Source: RYN-230 sp036497945 (GTDB taxonomy: Bacteria; Actinomycetota; Actinomycetes; Streptosporangiales; Streptosporangiaceae). From it: 64,000 nucleotides of DNA. A program made the position numbers and the translations under genes. The stretch is from assembly GCA_036497945.1 (NCBI GenBank), contig DASXIN010000175.1, positions 28,633 to 92,632 of the forward strand. The letters run 5' to 3'. Position 1 is the first letter of the stretch. Each line of letters starts with the position of its first letter. The notes under the pieces were generated by a model. The model was not told where the DNA came from. It worked only from the letters and a program-made list of their open reading frames with translations, and searched no databases. Below are positions 6,782 to 17,683 of the stretch, one piece after another.

Positions 6782-8509
6782 GTGGAACTTGAGCTGCGCG
6801 GCATCACAAAGCGCTTTGGCAGCCTCGTGGCCAACGACCACATCGATCTGCGGGTAGCACCGGGTGAGATCCGCGGCCTGCTGGGCGAGAACGGGGCGGG
6901 CAAGACCACGCTGATGAACGTCCTCTACGGGCTGGTGCAGCCAGATGAGGGCGAGATCCTGGTGGACGGCAAGCCGGTGGTGATCCACTCACCCAAGGAC
7001 GCGATCAACGCGCATATCGGCATGGTGCACCAGCACTTCATGCTGGTCCCGGTGTTCACCGTGGCCGAGAACGTGATGCTCGGCGTGGAGCCCACCTACG
7101 CGCTGGACCTGCTCAACCGGCGGCAGGCCCGCCGCCAGGTGCACGAACTGTCCGAGCGGTACGGGCTGCAGGTGAACCCGGACGCGTTGATCGAGGACCT
7201 CCCGGTCGGCGTGCAGCAGCGGGTGGAGATCATGAAGGCGCTGCTGCGCCAGGCCAGCGTGCTGATCCTGGACGAGCCCACCGCGGTGCTCACCCCGGGC
7301 GAGACCGAGGACCTGTTCCGCATCATGCGCGAGCTGCGCTCCGGCGGCCGGTCCATCGTCTTCATCTCGCACAAGCTCAAGGAAGTGCAGGCCATCGCCG
7401 ACCAGATCACCGTGCTCCGGCGGGGCCAGGTGGTCGGCGAGCGGCCGCCCACCGCCACCGACGCCGAGCTGGCCGCGCTCATGGTCGGCCGGCCGGTGGA
7501 CCTGCGGGTCAGCAAGGAGCCGGCCCAGCCGAAGGACGTCGTGCTCGACGTCAGCGAGCTGAGCGTCACGGGGGAGCTGATCCCGGACGAGACCGGGCAC
7601 AACCGGAACGTGGTGGACGCCGTCTCGTTCCAGGTCCGCGGCGGTGAGATTCTCGGCGTGGCTGGCGTGCAGGGCAACGGGCAGACCGAACTGTGCGAGG
7701 CGCTCATGGGGCTGCGCCCGGCGACCGGCACGGTGCGCCTGGACGGCCGCGACATCACCCGGGCCAGCCCACGGGACCGGCTCCGCGCCGGGATGGCCTA
7801 CATCCCCGAGGACCGGCAGGAAGACGGCATCGTCAAGGACTTCTCGGTAGCGGACAACCTGGTGCTGGACACCTACGACCGCCCGCCGTTCGCCAAGGGG
7901 ATCGCGATGGACCTGCCGGCCATCCGCGAGCAGGCCAGGAGCCTGGTGGCCGAGTTCGACGTGCGGACCACTTCGATCGACACCCCGGTCGGCACGCTGT
8001 CCGGCGGCAACCAGCAGAAGGTGATCCTGGCCCGGGAGGTGGGCCGCCGGGTCCGGCTGCTGCTGGCCAGCCAGCCCACCCGCGGCCTGGACGTCGGGTC
8101 GATCGAGTTCGTGCACCGCCGGCTCGTCGAGGAACGCGATCAGGGCGTCGCAGTGATCATCGTTTCGTCCGAGCTGGACGAGATCTACGCGCTAGCCGAC
8201 CGGATTGCCGTCATGTACGAGGGGAAGATCACTGGCTTCCGGCCGCCGACCGTTCCCGTGGCCGAACTGGGCCTGCTGATGGCGGGGGCCACGACCGGGG
8301 ACGGGGAGGCTCCAGACAGTACGGACGGGGCCAGCGTGGAGGAAAGCGGCGCGGCCACCGAGGCGGCCAACCCGGCGTTTGGCGTGGTGCCGGTGATGAC
8401 CACGGAACCGGTGGTCACCACGCGCCCAGCCGACGGCAGCCCGGCGGACAGTGCCGGCGATGGCCAAGCCGCCGGAGACGGCCCGGATGGGCAGGCGGAG
8501 CAGACATGA
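6782..8509 (+). CDS. Double-domain nucleoside ABC transporter ATPase
   Basis: 575 aa with two nucleotide-binding domains. The first has a full Walker A (GENGAGKT, 35-42), the signature-like LPVGVQQRVEIMKALL and Walker B VLILDEPTAVLTP. The second has a degenerate Walker A (GVQGNGQTEL) with TLSGGNQQKVILAREVG and ASQPTRGLDVG. This asymmetry is normal for YufO/NupA and monosaccharide-type ATPases. The last 80 residues are a low-complexity acidic tail not needed for the fold. GTG start with GAGGGACAGCC. Its stop overlaps the next start (ATGA, 8506-8509). Confidence 0.93.
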   Translation: MELELRGITKRFGSLVANDHIDLRVAPGEIRGLLGENGAGKTTLMNVLYGLVQPDEGEILVDGKPVVIHSPKDAINAHIGMVHQHFMLVPVFTVAENVMLGVEPTYALDLLNRRQARRQVHELSERYGLQVNPDALIEDLPVGVQQRVEIMKALLRQASVLILDEPTAVLTPGETEDLFRIMRELRSGGRSIVFISHKLKEVQAIADQITVLRRGQVVGERPPTATDAELAALMVGRPVDLRVSKEPAQPKDVVLDVSELSVTGELIPDETGHNRNVVDAVSFQVRGGEILGVAGVQGNGQTELCEALMGLRPATGTVRLDGRDITRASPRDRLRAGMAYIPEDRQEDGIVKDFSVADNLVLDTYDRPPFAKGIAMDLPAIREQARSLVAEFDVRTTSIDTPVGTLSGGNQQKVILAREVGRRVRLLLASQPTRGLDVGSIEFVHRRLVEERDQGVAVIIVSSELDEIYALADRIAVMYEGKITGFRPPTVPVAELGLLMAGATTGDGEAPDSTDGASVEESGAATEAANPAFGVVPVMTTEPVVTTRPADGSPADSAGDGQAAGDGPDGQAEQT

Positions 8510-9840
8510 GCGACAAAGTCAGCGGCCCGCCCCCGGGCCCCGGCTCGGGGGCGGACCCGGACCCAGCCCAGGTCAGCACGCAGACCGCCCGGCCGGCCGA
8601 GGGCACCGAGCCGCCCAAGGGCCAGGGCCTGAACCACATCATCATCGAGTCGATCACCCAGGGCAGCCCGGCCGTCACCACCACGCTGGCCATTCTGCTG
8701 GCTCTTGTGGTCGGGGCGCTGATCATCGCGTTCAGCAGCACCCAGGTGCTGCACGAGTGGTCGACGTTCTTCTCCAACCCCAGCGCGGCCATCTCCGCCG
8801 CCTGGGATGCGGTCGCCGCTGCCTACTCGGCGCTGTTCGAGGGCGCGATCGTCAACCCGCACACGATCGCGGCCGCGTTCCACGGCGGCTCGGTCGGCGC
8901 CATCTTCTACCCGCTGTCGCAGACCGCGTCCCAGGCCACCCCGCTGATCCTGACCGGGCTGTCGGTGGCGCTGGCGTTCCGGGCCGGCCTGTTCAACATC
9001 GGCGCGGCCAGCCAGTGGATCGGCGGCGCCATCGTGGTCACCTACCTCGGCTACGCGGTGCACCTGCCGCTGGTCATCCACGCCATCGTCTGCCTGATCG
9101 GCGGCTTCGCGGGTGGCGCGGCGCTGGGCTGGCTGGTCGGCGACCTCAAGGCGCGGACCGGGGCGCACGAGGTGATCGTCACGATCATGCTCAACTACGT
9201 GATGTACAACTTCCTGTCCTACCTGCTCGGCACGCCGACCGCGCTGCAGTTGCCGCACCAGTCCAACCTGATCAGCCCGACCATCGCGAGCAGCGCCCAG
9301 CTGCCGCACGTGGGCGGCCCGCCGCCGCAGGTCGGCGTCGGGTTCCTGGTCGCGCTGGCCGCCGCGGGCGGGATGTGGTGGCTGCTGGCCCGCAGCACCA
9401 CCGGATTCCAGTTCCGTACCGTCGGGGCCAACCCGAGCGCGGCCCGCACCGCCGGGATGAGCGTGGGCCGGACCTGGGTGCTGGCCATGGTGCTGGCCGG
9501 CGGGCTGGCCGGGCTCAGCGGCGCGGTGACCATCCAGGGCACCTTCTACAGCCTCAACTTCCAGAGCTACGGCACCTACGGCATCGTAGGCATCACGGTC
9601 GCCCTGCTCGGCCGGGCCAAACCGCTCGGCGTGGTGCTGGCCGCGCTGCTGTTCGGCGCGCTGAACGCGGGCAGCACGGCGATGCAGGCGGCCACCTCGG
9701 TCCCGGTCGACATCACCGAGGTCATCCAGGGCCTGATCGTCTTGTTCGTGGCGGCACCGCCGCTGATCCGCGGGCTGTTCCGGCTCCGCCAGGCCCGGGC
9801 GACCGGGCTGGAAGCCGTGGCGAAGGGATGGAACGGATGA
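8506..9840 (+). CDS. Nucleoside ABC transporter permease 1 (YufP/NupB type)
   Basis: 444 aa. A disordered Pro/Gly-rich N-terminus of about 45 residues precedes eight or more hydrophobic segments, with the BPD_transp_2 core GLSVALAFRAGLFNIGAASQW, LKARTGAHEVIVTIMLNYV and GRAKPLGVVLAALLFGALNAG. It forms half of the membrane channel with the next gene. The start at 8506 overlaps the ATPase stop by 4 nt, implying coupled translation. Confidence 0.93.
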   Translation: MSDKVSGPPPGPGSGADPDPAQVSTQTARPAEGTEPPKGQGLNHIIIESITQGSPAVTTTLAILLALVVGALIIAFSSTQVLHEWSTFFSNPSAAISAAWDAVAAAYSALFEGAIVNPHTIAAAFHGGSVGAIFYPLSQTASQATPLILTGLSVALAFRAGLFNIGAASQWIGGAIVVTYLGYAVHLPLVIHAIVCLIGGFAGGAALGWLVGDLKARTGAHEVIVTIMLNYVMYNFLSYLLGTPTALQLPHQSNLISPTIASSAQLPHVGGPPPQVGVGFLVALAAAGGMWWLLARSTTGFQFRTVGANPSAARTAGMSVGRTWVLAMVLAGGLAGLSGAVTIQGTFYSLNFQSYGTYGIVGITVALLGRAKPLGVVLAALLFGALNAGSTAMQAATSVPVDITEVIQGLIVLFVAAPPLIRGLFRLRQARATGLEAVAKGWNG

Positions 9841-11126
9841 CCGCGCTCGCCACCGTCACCACCGCCGCCCGCAGCCCGATCACGGTCAACCGCCGGTACA
9901 TCGCCGCCGGGGTGTTCGTGCTGTTCGGGCTGGTGGACATCTTCCTGTTCGGGATGTTCGCGCACAAGGGCGACGCCACGTTCGCGCTCGCCCTGCCCAC
10001 GTCCTCGGTGCACGTGCCGAGCATCCACGCGCCGGCCCGGCTGGTGGCCATCATCCTGGGCGCCGTCTCGATCGCGCTCGGCATCCTCCGGGCCACCATC
10101 GACGAGCCGCCGTGGGCCAAGCGGCTGAGCATCGGCGCGGTGCTGCTGTTCTTCGTGATTTCCCTGCTCTGCTGGGCGGACACCGGCAGCTGGGCCAACG
10201 GCATCCCGGTCAACGTGGTCAGCCTGCTGCAAAACACGCTGACCGCGTCGATCCCGCTGATCCTCGGCGCGCTGGCCGGCTGCATGGGCGAGCGGGCCGG
10301 GGTGATCAACATCGCCATCGAAGGCCAGTTGCTGCTCGGCGCGTTCACGGCGGCCGTCGTGGCCAGCGCGGTCGGCGTGCTCTGGCTCGGCCTGATCGGC
10401 GGGTCGCTGGCGGGCGGCCTGGTCGGTCTGGTGCTGGCCCTGTTCGCCATCCGCTGGCTGGTCGACCAGATCATCCTCGGTGTGGTGCTAAACGTGCTCA
10501 TCAGCGGCATCACCGGTTACCTCTACGACCGGCTGCTGGTGGCGAACGCGAACACCTACAACAACGCCAGCACGTTCAGCGCGATCAAGGTCCCCGGACT
10601 GGGCGACATCCCGATCATTGGGCCGATCTTCTTCGACTCGACGCTGTTCCTGTACATCACCTACGCCGCGATCATCGCCGTCCAGGTCGGCCTGTTCAGC
10701 ACCCGGTGGGGGCTGCGGGTACGCGCGGTGGGCGAGCACCCGACGGCGGCCGACACGGTCGGCATCAAGGTCAACGGCATCCGGTACGGCAACCTGATCA
10801 TGGGCGGCATGCTGGCCGGCATCGGCGGCGCCTACCTGACCATCGGGTCGGTGGGCACGTTCAGCAAGGACATGTCCTCCGGGCTGGGCTACATCGCCCT
10901 GGCGGCGATGATCTTCGGCCGGTGGACACCGCTGGGGGCCACCGCCGCGGCGCTGCTGTTCGGCTTCACCGAGGCGCTGCAGAGCTTCATGGGCAGCATC
11001 ACGGTGCCGATCTCGCCGTTCCTGCTCGGCATGCTGCCCTACGTGGCCACGATCGTCGCGGTGGCGGGCCTGGTCGGCCGGGTCCGGGCGCCCGCCGCGG
11101 ACGGCAAACCCTATGTGCGGGCATGA
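9837..11126 (+). CDS. Nucleoside ABC transporter permease 2 (YufQ/NupC type)
   Basis: 429 aa, strongly hydrophobic. Family blocks are TASIPLILGALAGCMGERAG, VINIAIEGQLLLGAF, LVDQIILGVVLNVLISGITG, SSGLGYIALAAMIFGRW and GATAAALLFGFTEALQ. The first ATG overlapping the previous stop (9837-9840) is taken; an in-frame ATG 9 nt earlier is possible. The N-terminal third, with extra hydrophobic helices and a periplasmic-type loop, is longer than in firmicute homologues. Confidence 0.92.
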   Translation: MTALATVTTAARSPITVNRRYIAAGVFVLFGLVDIFLFGMFAHKGDATFALALPTSSVHVPSIHAPARLVAIILGAVSIALGILRATIDEPPWAKRLSIGAVLLFFVISLLCWADTGSWANGIPVNVVSLLQNTLTASIPLILGALAGCMGERAGVINIAIEGQLLLGAFTAAVVASAVGVLWLGLIGGSLAGGLVGLVLALFAIRWLVDQIILGVVLNVLISGITGYLYDRLLVANANTYNNASTFSAIKVPGLGDIPIIGPIFFDSTLFLYITYAAIIAVQVGLFSTRWGLRVRAVGEHPTAADTVGIKVNGIRYGNLIMGGMLAGIGGAYLTIGSVGTFSKDMSSGLGYIALAAMIFGRWTPLGATAAALLFGFTEALQSFMGSITVPISPFLLGMLPYVATIVAVAGLVGRVRAPAADGKPYVRA

Positions 11127-11982
11127 CCGGCCCGCAGCGGCCGGATAGCCCGGCCGCCGACCCCTACGCGGCGGCGGCGGCCAGTGCGGCCCGGCTGGCC
11201 GAGCTGACCGGCCAGGACCGGTACGACGCGGCCGTAGTGCTCGGCTCCGGCTGGGCCCCGGCGGCCGACGTGCTGGCCACCGGGCTGGGCGCGGACGTCA
11301 CCGAGATTCCCGCCACCGAGCTGGGCGGCTTCCCCGCCGCCACGGTGTCCGGGCACGCCGGCACCATCCGCGCACTGCGCGCCGGGCCGCTCAGCCTGCT
11401 GGTCTTCGTCGGCCGGGTGCACCTGTACGAGGGCCACCCGGTGCCGGTGGTGGTGCACGGCGTGCGCACCGCGGTCGCGGCCGGCTGCCGGGCCGTCGTG
11501 CTGACCAACGCGGCGGGCGGGATCCGGGACGGGCTGCGGGTCGGTCAGCCGGTGCTGATCCGCGACCACCTGAACCTGACCGGCCGGTCCCCGCTGACCG
11601 GGCCACCGCCGCCGGCGGGCTACCCGGGCCGGTTTACCGACCTGACCGAGCTGTACGCACCCCGGCTCCGCGCGCTGGCCCAGGATGCCGATCCAGGCCT
11701 GACCGAAGGCGTGTACGCCGCGCTCCCGGGCCCACATTACGAAACGCCGGCTGAAATCAGCATGCTGCGGATGCTCGGCGCCGACCTGGTCGGGATGTCG
11801 ACCGTGCTGGAAGCCATCGCGGCCCGCCATCTGGGTGCCGAGGTGCTGGCCATCTCGCTGGTCTCCAACCTGGCCGCGGGGCTGTCCGGGCATGGCCTGG
11901 ACCATGCCGAGGTGGTCGCGGCGGGCCGGGCCGCCGCGGACCGGATGGGCAGCCTGCTGGCCGGTGTGCTGCCCGCGGTCAG

Positions 11983-11986
<4 letters not shown>
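11123..11986 (+). CDS. punA: Purine nucleoside phosphorylase
   Basis: 287 aa. It carries the trimeric PNP features: phosphate loop VVLGSGWAPAAD, His in GRVHLYEGH, VVLTNAAGGIRDGLRVGQPV, GPHYETPAEISML (Glu of the base site), VGMSTVLEAI and Asn in ISLVSNLAAG. It splits purine nucleosides with phosphate to the free base and (deoxy)ribose-1-phosphate in the cytoplasm. It overlaps the upstream permease by ATGA and the downstream mutase likewise, so nucleosides are probably cleaved as they are imported. The same PNP-mutase pair is adjacent in mycobacteria (deoD-pmmB). Confidence 0.94.
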
Positions 11987-13758
<1,772 letters not shown>

Positions 13759-13764
<6 letters not shown>

Positions 13765-13776
13765 CCGCGGTCAGCC
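13759..13776. terminator. Perfect palindrome over the mutase stop codon
   Basis: GGCTGACCGCGGTCAGCC is an 18-bp perfect palindrome that includes the TGA at 13762-13764, and GGCTGACC recurs a few bases on (13779-13786). It ends the nucleoside operon. A palindrome without loop can form a hairpin only with a smaller stem, so a terminator role is uncertain; a protein-binding site is equally possible. Confidence 0.35.
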
Positions 13777-13846
13777 CCGGCTGACCAGGGACGGCCAACC
13801 GGGCCAGCCGTAGCGAGGCCGGGCGCGCCGTGGCAAGCTCGGTCGT

Positions 13847-14416
13847 ATGGGAAACGAGGGGGAGAGCACCAGCCTGCGGCACAACCCAGCGCTGGCTGAC
13901 GACATCGAGACCGCCGCCTGCGCGGTCGCTCATGGCCAGGCCGCGGCGCCAGCCCTGGACCGGACGCTGGTCGCGGCGTTCGCGTCGCCGGTCGCCGAGT
14001 TCCTGCTGCATTTCGCCAGCGACACCGGGTACCGGGTGGTGCTGTTCGAGCCAGACATGGCCCGGGCCGGGGCGAGCTGGGCCACCCGCTACCCGGTAAC
14101 CGGCGAGTTCGGCGACTACCTGGACGAGACGGCGGACGTGGTGGTGACCGACCACCACCGGCCTGAGCTGGGCGTGGTGCTGCGCGACGCGCTGGCCAGT
14201 AAGGCCCGCTGGGTGGGCATCCTGGGCAACCCGCGGCACCAGGGACCGCACATCCCAGCGCTGGCCGACCTGGGCGTGCCGGACGAAGACATCGCCCGGG
14301 TGCACCGGCCGGTCGGGCTGAACATCGGCTCCCGGACGCCGCCGGAGATCGCCATCGCGACGCTGGCCGGGCTGATCGCGGACCGCAACGGCCGCCCCGG
14401 CGGCTTCACGTTCTGA
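13847..14416 (+). CDS. XdhC/CoxI-type Rossmann-domain protein
   Basis: 189 aa. The C-terminal two thirds match the XdhC_C Rossmann domain: RVVLFEPDMARAGASWATRY, a 'TADVVVTDHHRP' strand, WVGILGNPRHQGPHI and VGLNIGSRTPPEIAIATLAGL. Full XdhC proteins also carry an N-terminal XdhC_CoxI domain and help load the molybdenum cofactor into xanthine dehydrogenase or CO dehydrogenase. That domain is absent, so this is a solo version. No molybdoenzyme gene is in the window. It faces the sugar-binding gene tail to tail across a terminator. Confidence 0.75.
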   Translation: MGNEGESTSLRHNPALADDIETAACAVAHGQAAAPALDRTLVAAFASPVAEFLLHFASDTGYRVVLFEPDMARAGASWATRYPVTGEFGDYLDETADVVVTDHHRPELGVVLRDALASKARWVGILGNPRHQGPHIPALADLGVPDEDIARVHRPVGLNIGSRTPPEIAIATLAGLIADRNGRPGGFTF

Positions 14417-14427
14417 CCAAGACCGCG

Positions 14428-14457
14428 CAGCGGCCGCGCTCGGATGCGCGGCCGCTG
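14428..14457. terminator. Bidirectional hairpin terminator
   Basis: CAGCGGCCGCGC (14428-14439) and GCGCGGCCGCTG (14446-14457) form a perfect 12-bp stem with a 6-nt loop. It lies between two convergent genes ending at 14416 (+) and 14484 (-), so it can serve both. Confidence 0.8.
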
Positions 14458-14483
14458 CCCGTCACCTGCGGATTCTGATTTGG

Positions 14484-15812
14484 TCAGCCGCCCGCCCCCT
14501 TGACCTCCTGGACCCCGGAAACCGTGCCCTGCGCCGTGTTCAGCGCAGCGGCCGACGACGCGGTCCCAGTGATCGCGGACTGGATCGCCGTCCAGATGGC
14601 CTGCGACACCTTCGGGTAGTTGGCGCCGTACTGGGTCGTCCGCGACCGGGACGTCGCGGTCTCATGGGCGAACACGGTGTATTCCGGGCCGCCCTTGAGG
14701 TACTGGGCGGTCACGGCTGCCTTGGTGGGCAGGTAGTACATCAGCGACGTGATGTGCTGCATCACCGACGGCACCTGAGCCTCCTTGATCCAGTCCCAGG
14801 CCAGATTCTGCTGTTGCGAGCTGCCGGAGTTGCCGATGTTCCAGGTCTCCCCGCCCAGCGGGGTGACCACGGTCTGGCCGGCCTGCTGGGTCGGGATCGG
14901 CACGATCCCGTACTGGTTGTTGTACTTCCAGCCGGCCGCGTTCAGCTCAGGGAAGATCCACGGACCGTCTTCGATCATGGCCGCGCTCTTGTGCAGGAAC
15001 TGCTGGGTGAGGTCCGGGTCCTGGCCCCACTGCAGGACCGACTTGGAGGCCGATCCGTCCTTGACCATGTTGACCCAGAGCTGGAGGGACTGGGTGAAGG
15101 CAGGGGAGTTCACCTTGTTGAGGTTGCCGCCCGCGCTCCAGAAGAACGGCTCCAGCTGCCAGGTGGACTGCTCATCCGCGGTCGCGTCGAACGCGATGCC
15201 GTGGACATTCCCCTTGGTGAGCGCCTTGGCATCCGACTGAAGCTGCGCCCACGTGGTGGGCGGGGACAGGTGCGCGGCCGCGAACATGGCCTTGTTGTAG
15301 AAGAGGCCGACCGTGTTGGTGCCAATCGGATAGCAGTACTGCTTGCCCTGGAAGGTGCACTCGCTGATCGCCCCGGGAACGTAGCCGCTGGTGGTGAAGC
15401 CGGGCAGGCCGTTGAGCGGCTTGAGCTGGCCGGTGGCCGCGACCTCAGGCACGTTCGGGTTGTCCAGCATCACGATGTTCGGCAGGTCACCGGCGCTGGC
15501 CTCTTGCAGCACCTTGGTGATCAGGTTGGCGTAGGGCACCACCTCGCGCTTCACCGTGACACCCGGGTGAGCCGCTTCGAATTTCTTGTTGTACCAGTTC
15601 ACGGCCGCGTTACCGCCACTGGACGTGAAGTAGTCGAGCTCAGTGATCGTGGTTTTGCCACCACTGCTACCGCTACTGCCCGACGAGGAACTGCAGCCCG
15701 CGGCGGCCAGCGCGAGCGCCGCCACGCCGACGGCTACCAGCTGCCAGCGCCGGCGCGCCCCGGCTCTCTGGCCGGGCTGGGGAAGCCACTTTGCCGTATG
15801 CATGATTTTCAT
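14484..15812 (-). CDS. Sugar-binding lipoprotein of an ABC importer (SBP family 1)
   Basis: 442 aa. A twin-Arg-containing n-region, hydrophobic core and lipobox LAAAGC are followed by a Ser-rich linker. The mature domain has VNWYNKKFEAAHPGVTVKRE, VMLDNPNVPEVAATGQLKPL and TNTVGLFYNKAMF, all typical of oligosaccharide-binding proteins of the MalE/UgpB group. It is last in an operon of GH31, two permeases and this gene, all read leftward, so the ligand is probably an alpha-xylosyl oligosaccharide. AGGAAAT-type site before the ATG. Confidence 0.9.
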   Translation of the reverse strand: MKIMHTAKWLPQPGQRAGARRRWQLVAVGVAALALAAAGCSSSSGSSGSSGGKTTITELDYFTSSGGNAAVNWYNKKFEAAHPGVTVKREVVPYANLITKVLQEASAGDLPNIVMLDNPNVPEVAATGQLKPLNGLPGFTTSGYVPGAISECTFQGKQYCYPIGTNTVGLFYNKAMFAAAHLSPPTTWAQLQSDAKALTKGNVHGIAFDATADEQSTWQLEPFFWSAGGNLNKVNSPAFTQSLQLWVNMVKDGSASKSVLQWGQDPDLTQQFLHKSAAMIEDGPWIFPELNAAGWKYNNQYGIVPIPTQQAGQTVVTPLGGETWNIGNSGSSQQQNLAWDWIKEAQVPSVMQHITSLMYYLPTKAAVTAQYLKGGPEYTVFAHETATSRSRTTQYGANYPKVSQAIWTAIQSAITGTASSAAALNTAQGTVSGVQEVKGAGG

Positions 15813-15876
15813 TTCCTCCCAAATCTCGGACCGGATGAGAGTGCGTCTGAGGGGCTCTCCGGTTTGTGCGTTCCGC

Positions 15877-16704
15877 TCAGCCCTTGACCGAGCCGACGGT
15901 CAGCCCGGCCGCGATATAGCGCTGGGCGGCAACGAGCAGCATGGCCGCGGGCAGTATCCCGACAACGCACAGCGCCATTGCCTGACCCAGGTTTGTCTGA
16001 AACTCCCCGATGTAGGAGTAGATACTTAGCGTGATTGGCTCGAACGTATTACCGGACAGCAAGGTGAGCGCGAAGATGAAATCGCCCCAGCCCTGCAAGA
16101 ATGCGAAGACGGCGATGGTGATGACGGCCGACCGGCTCATCGGCAGCACGACGCGCAGGAACGTCGTCCACTCGGACGCACCGTCCACCCGCGCCGCCTG
16201 CAGCACGTCGCCGGGCAGGCCCAGCATGAACGCGCGCAGCACCAGGATGGCGAACGGGACGGTGTAGCTCGCGTCGGCCAGGATCAGGCCGGGATAGGTA
16301 TTCAGCAGGTGCAGCTTGTGGTACAGGATGAAGAGCGAGTTAGCGATCACAATTGACGGCAGTATCTGGGCGATCAGCAGCCCGCCGATGATGATGACCG
16401 TGACCCGGAAACGGTAGCGTGACAGGGCGTGCGCGGCAGGAAGTGCGATGACCAGCGTCAGCAGGGCCGTGCCGATGCCGATGACCAGGGTGCTGGCGAT
16501 GTGGCCGCCCTGGGTGGAGATAACCGCGCTGTAGTTGGCGAAACTCGGCGTGGGGGGCCAGAAATAGTAGTGCGTACCCAATAGCTGAGCGTTGTTCTCG
16601 AACGACGCGATCACCACCGCGTATAGCGGGAACAGGACGACCACCAGGGCGACGAGGGCACCGATCGCGGCCAGCGCGGCGGTGAATTTATGCTGCCGGG
16701 TCAT
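15877..16704 (-). CDS. Sugar ABC transporter permease, MalG type
   Basis: 275 aa with six hydrophobic segments. The EAA loop is DVLQAARVDGASEWTTFLRV followed by VLPMSRSAVIT, the site where a shared ATPase docks. SYTVPFAILVLRAFM is another family block. It starts 1 nt after the stop of the MalF-type gene. No ATPase gene is in this operon, as is usual for actinomycete sugar importers that share MsiK. Confidence 0.92.
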   Translation of the reverse strand: MTRQHKFTAALAAIGALVALVVVLFPLYAVVIASFENNAQLLGTHYYFWPPTPSFANYSAVISTQGGHIASTLVIGIGTALLTLVIALPAAHALSRYRFRVTVIIIGGLLIAQILPSIVIANSLFILYHKLHLLNTYPGLILADASYTVPFAILVLRAFMLGLPGDVLQAARVDGASEWTTFLRVVLPMSRSAVITIAVFAFLQGWGDFIFALTLLSGNTFEPITLSIYSYIGEFQTNLGQAMALCVVGILPAAMLLVAAQRYIAAGLTVGSVKG

Positions 16705-16705
16705 G

Positions 16706-17677
16706 TCATGCCCTCCGCAGTGATTCCCGGTTGAGCCAGATGTAGACCGGCGCGGCCAGCAGGGCGATGATCAGCAAAATGGTGTTGAGCGCGGCCCCGG
16801 CACCGTATTCGAACTGCTGGAACGAGAGGTTGTAGGCCCACGGCGCGAGGATCTGCGTGGAGTTCGCCGGGCCGCCCTGGGTCAGCCCGATGACCACGTC
16901 GAACACCTTCACGGTGAAGACGAACCCCAGCACGAAGACGACCTCGATCACCGGCCGGATCACCGGCAGGGTGATCCGGATGAGGCGCTGCCAGGCGTTG
17001 GCCCCGTCGATCATGGCCGCTTCGGTCAATTCGACCGGGACGTCCTGCAGCGCGCTGAACAGCAGCACGGTGAAGAACGGGATGCCGATCCAGATGTTGG
17101 CGATCAGGATCGTGGCGTAGGCCGGTCCCGGCGAGGTCAGCCAGCCGACCGGCTGGCTGATCAGGTGCAGGTCGCTGAGCACCTCGTTGACCGCGCCGGC
17201 CTCGAGCTGGAACAGGAAGCGGAAGATGAAGCCGGTGATCAGCAACGGCAGCAGCCACGGGATGATGACCAGCGAGCGCGCCACCCGCCGGAACGGGAAC
17301 CGGAGGTTGAACAGCAGGGCCAGGCTGAAGCCGATGATGAACTGGAAGAACAGCGAGCCAGCGGTGAAGGTGAAGGTCCGGACGATGGCGCTCTGCGTGG
17401 TCGGCTGGAGCAGCGCAGTCTTGTAGTTGGCCAGGCCCGCGAACGGGGCGAACAGGCTGGCGATCGTGGCCGGCGAGGTCTGCTCGAAGCTCAGGATCAG
17501 GTTGTAGACGATCGGCAGGGCGAACGCGAACAGCACGTAGGCGATCGCCGGGATGAGGAAGGCCGCCCGCGCGTAGCGTGTCCATCGCGACGCCCGGCTC
17601 ACCTCGGCCGTCGCGCGATCGGGCCTCGGGTGGCGGCGGGCGGTGGCCCGAGGGGTCGGGGCCGCGATCCTGGCCAA
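16706..17677 (-). CDS. Sugar ABC transporter permease, MalF type
   Basis: 323 aa with a cytoplasmic basic N-terminus and six or more hydrophobic helices. The EAA loop reads ELTEAAMIDGANAWQRLIRI, then TLPVIRPVIEVV. The TTG at 17677 follows the GH31 stop by 6 nt and is in the same frame, with GGGGAG about 11 nt upstream. A GTG at 17602 is an alternative that would remove 25 residues of non-conserved sequence. It forms the channel with the MalG-type partner. Confidence 0.9.
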   Translation of the reverse strand: MARIAAPTPRATARRHPRPDRATAEVSRASRWTRYARAAFLIPAIAYVLFAFALPIVYNLILSFEQTSPATIASLFAPFAGLANYKTALLQPTTQSAIVRTFTFTAGSLFFQFIIGFSLALLFNLRFPFRRVARSLVIIPWLLPLLITGFIFRFLFQLEAGAVNEVLSDLHLISQPVGWLTSPGPAYATILIANIWIGIPFFTVLLFSALQDVPVELTEAAMIDGANAWQRLIRITLPVIRPVIEVVFVLGFVFTVKVFDVVIGLTQGGPANSTQILAPWAYNLSFQQFEYGAGAALNTILLIIALLAAPVYIWLNRESLRRA

Positions 17678-17683
17678 CCAGCG

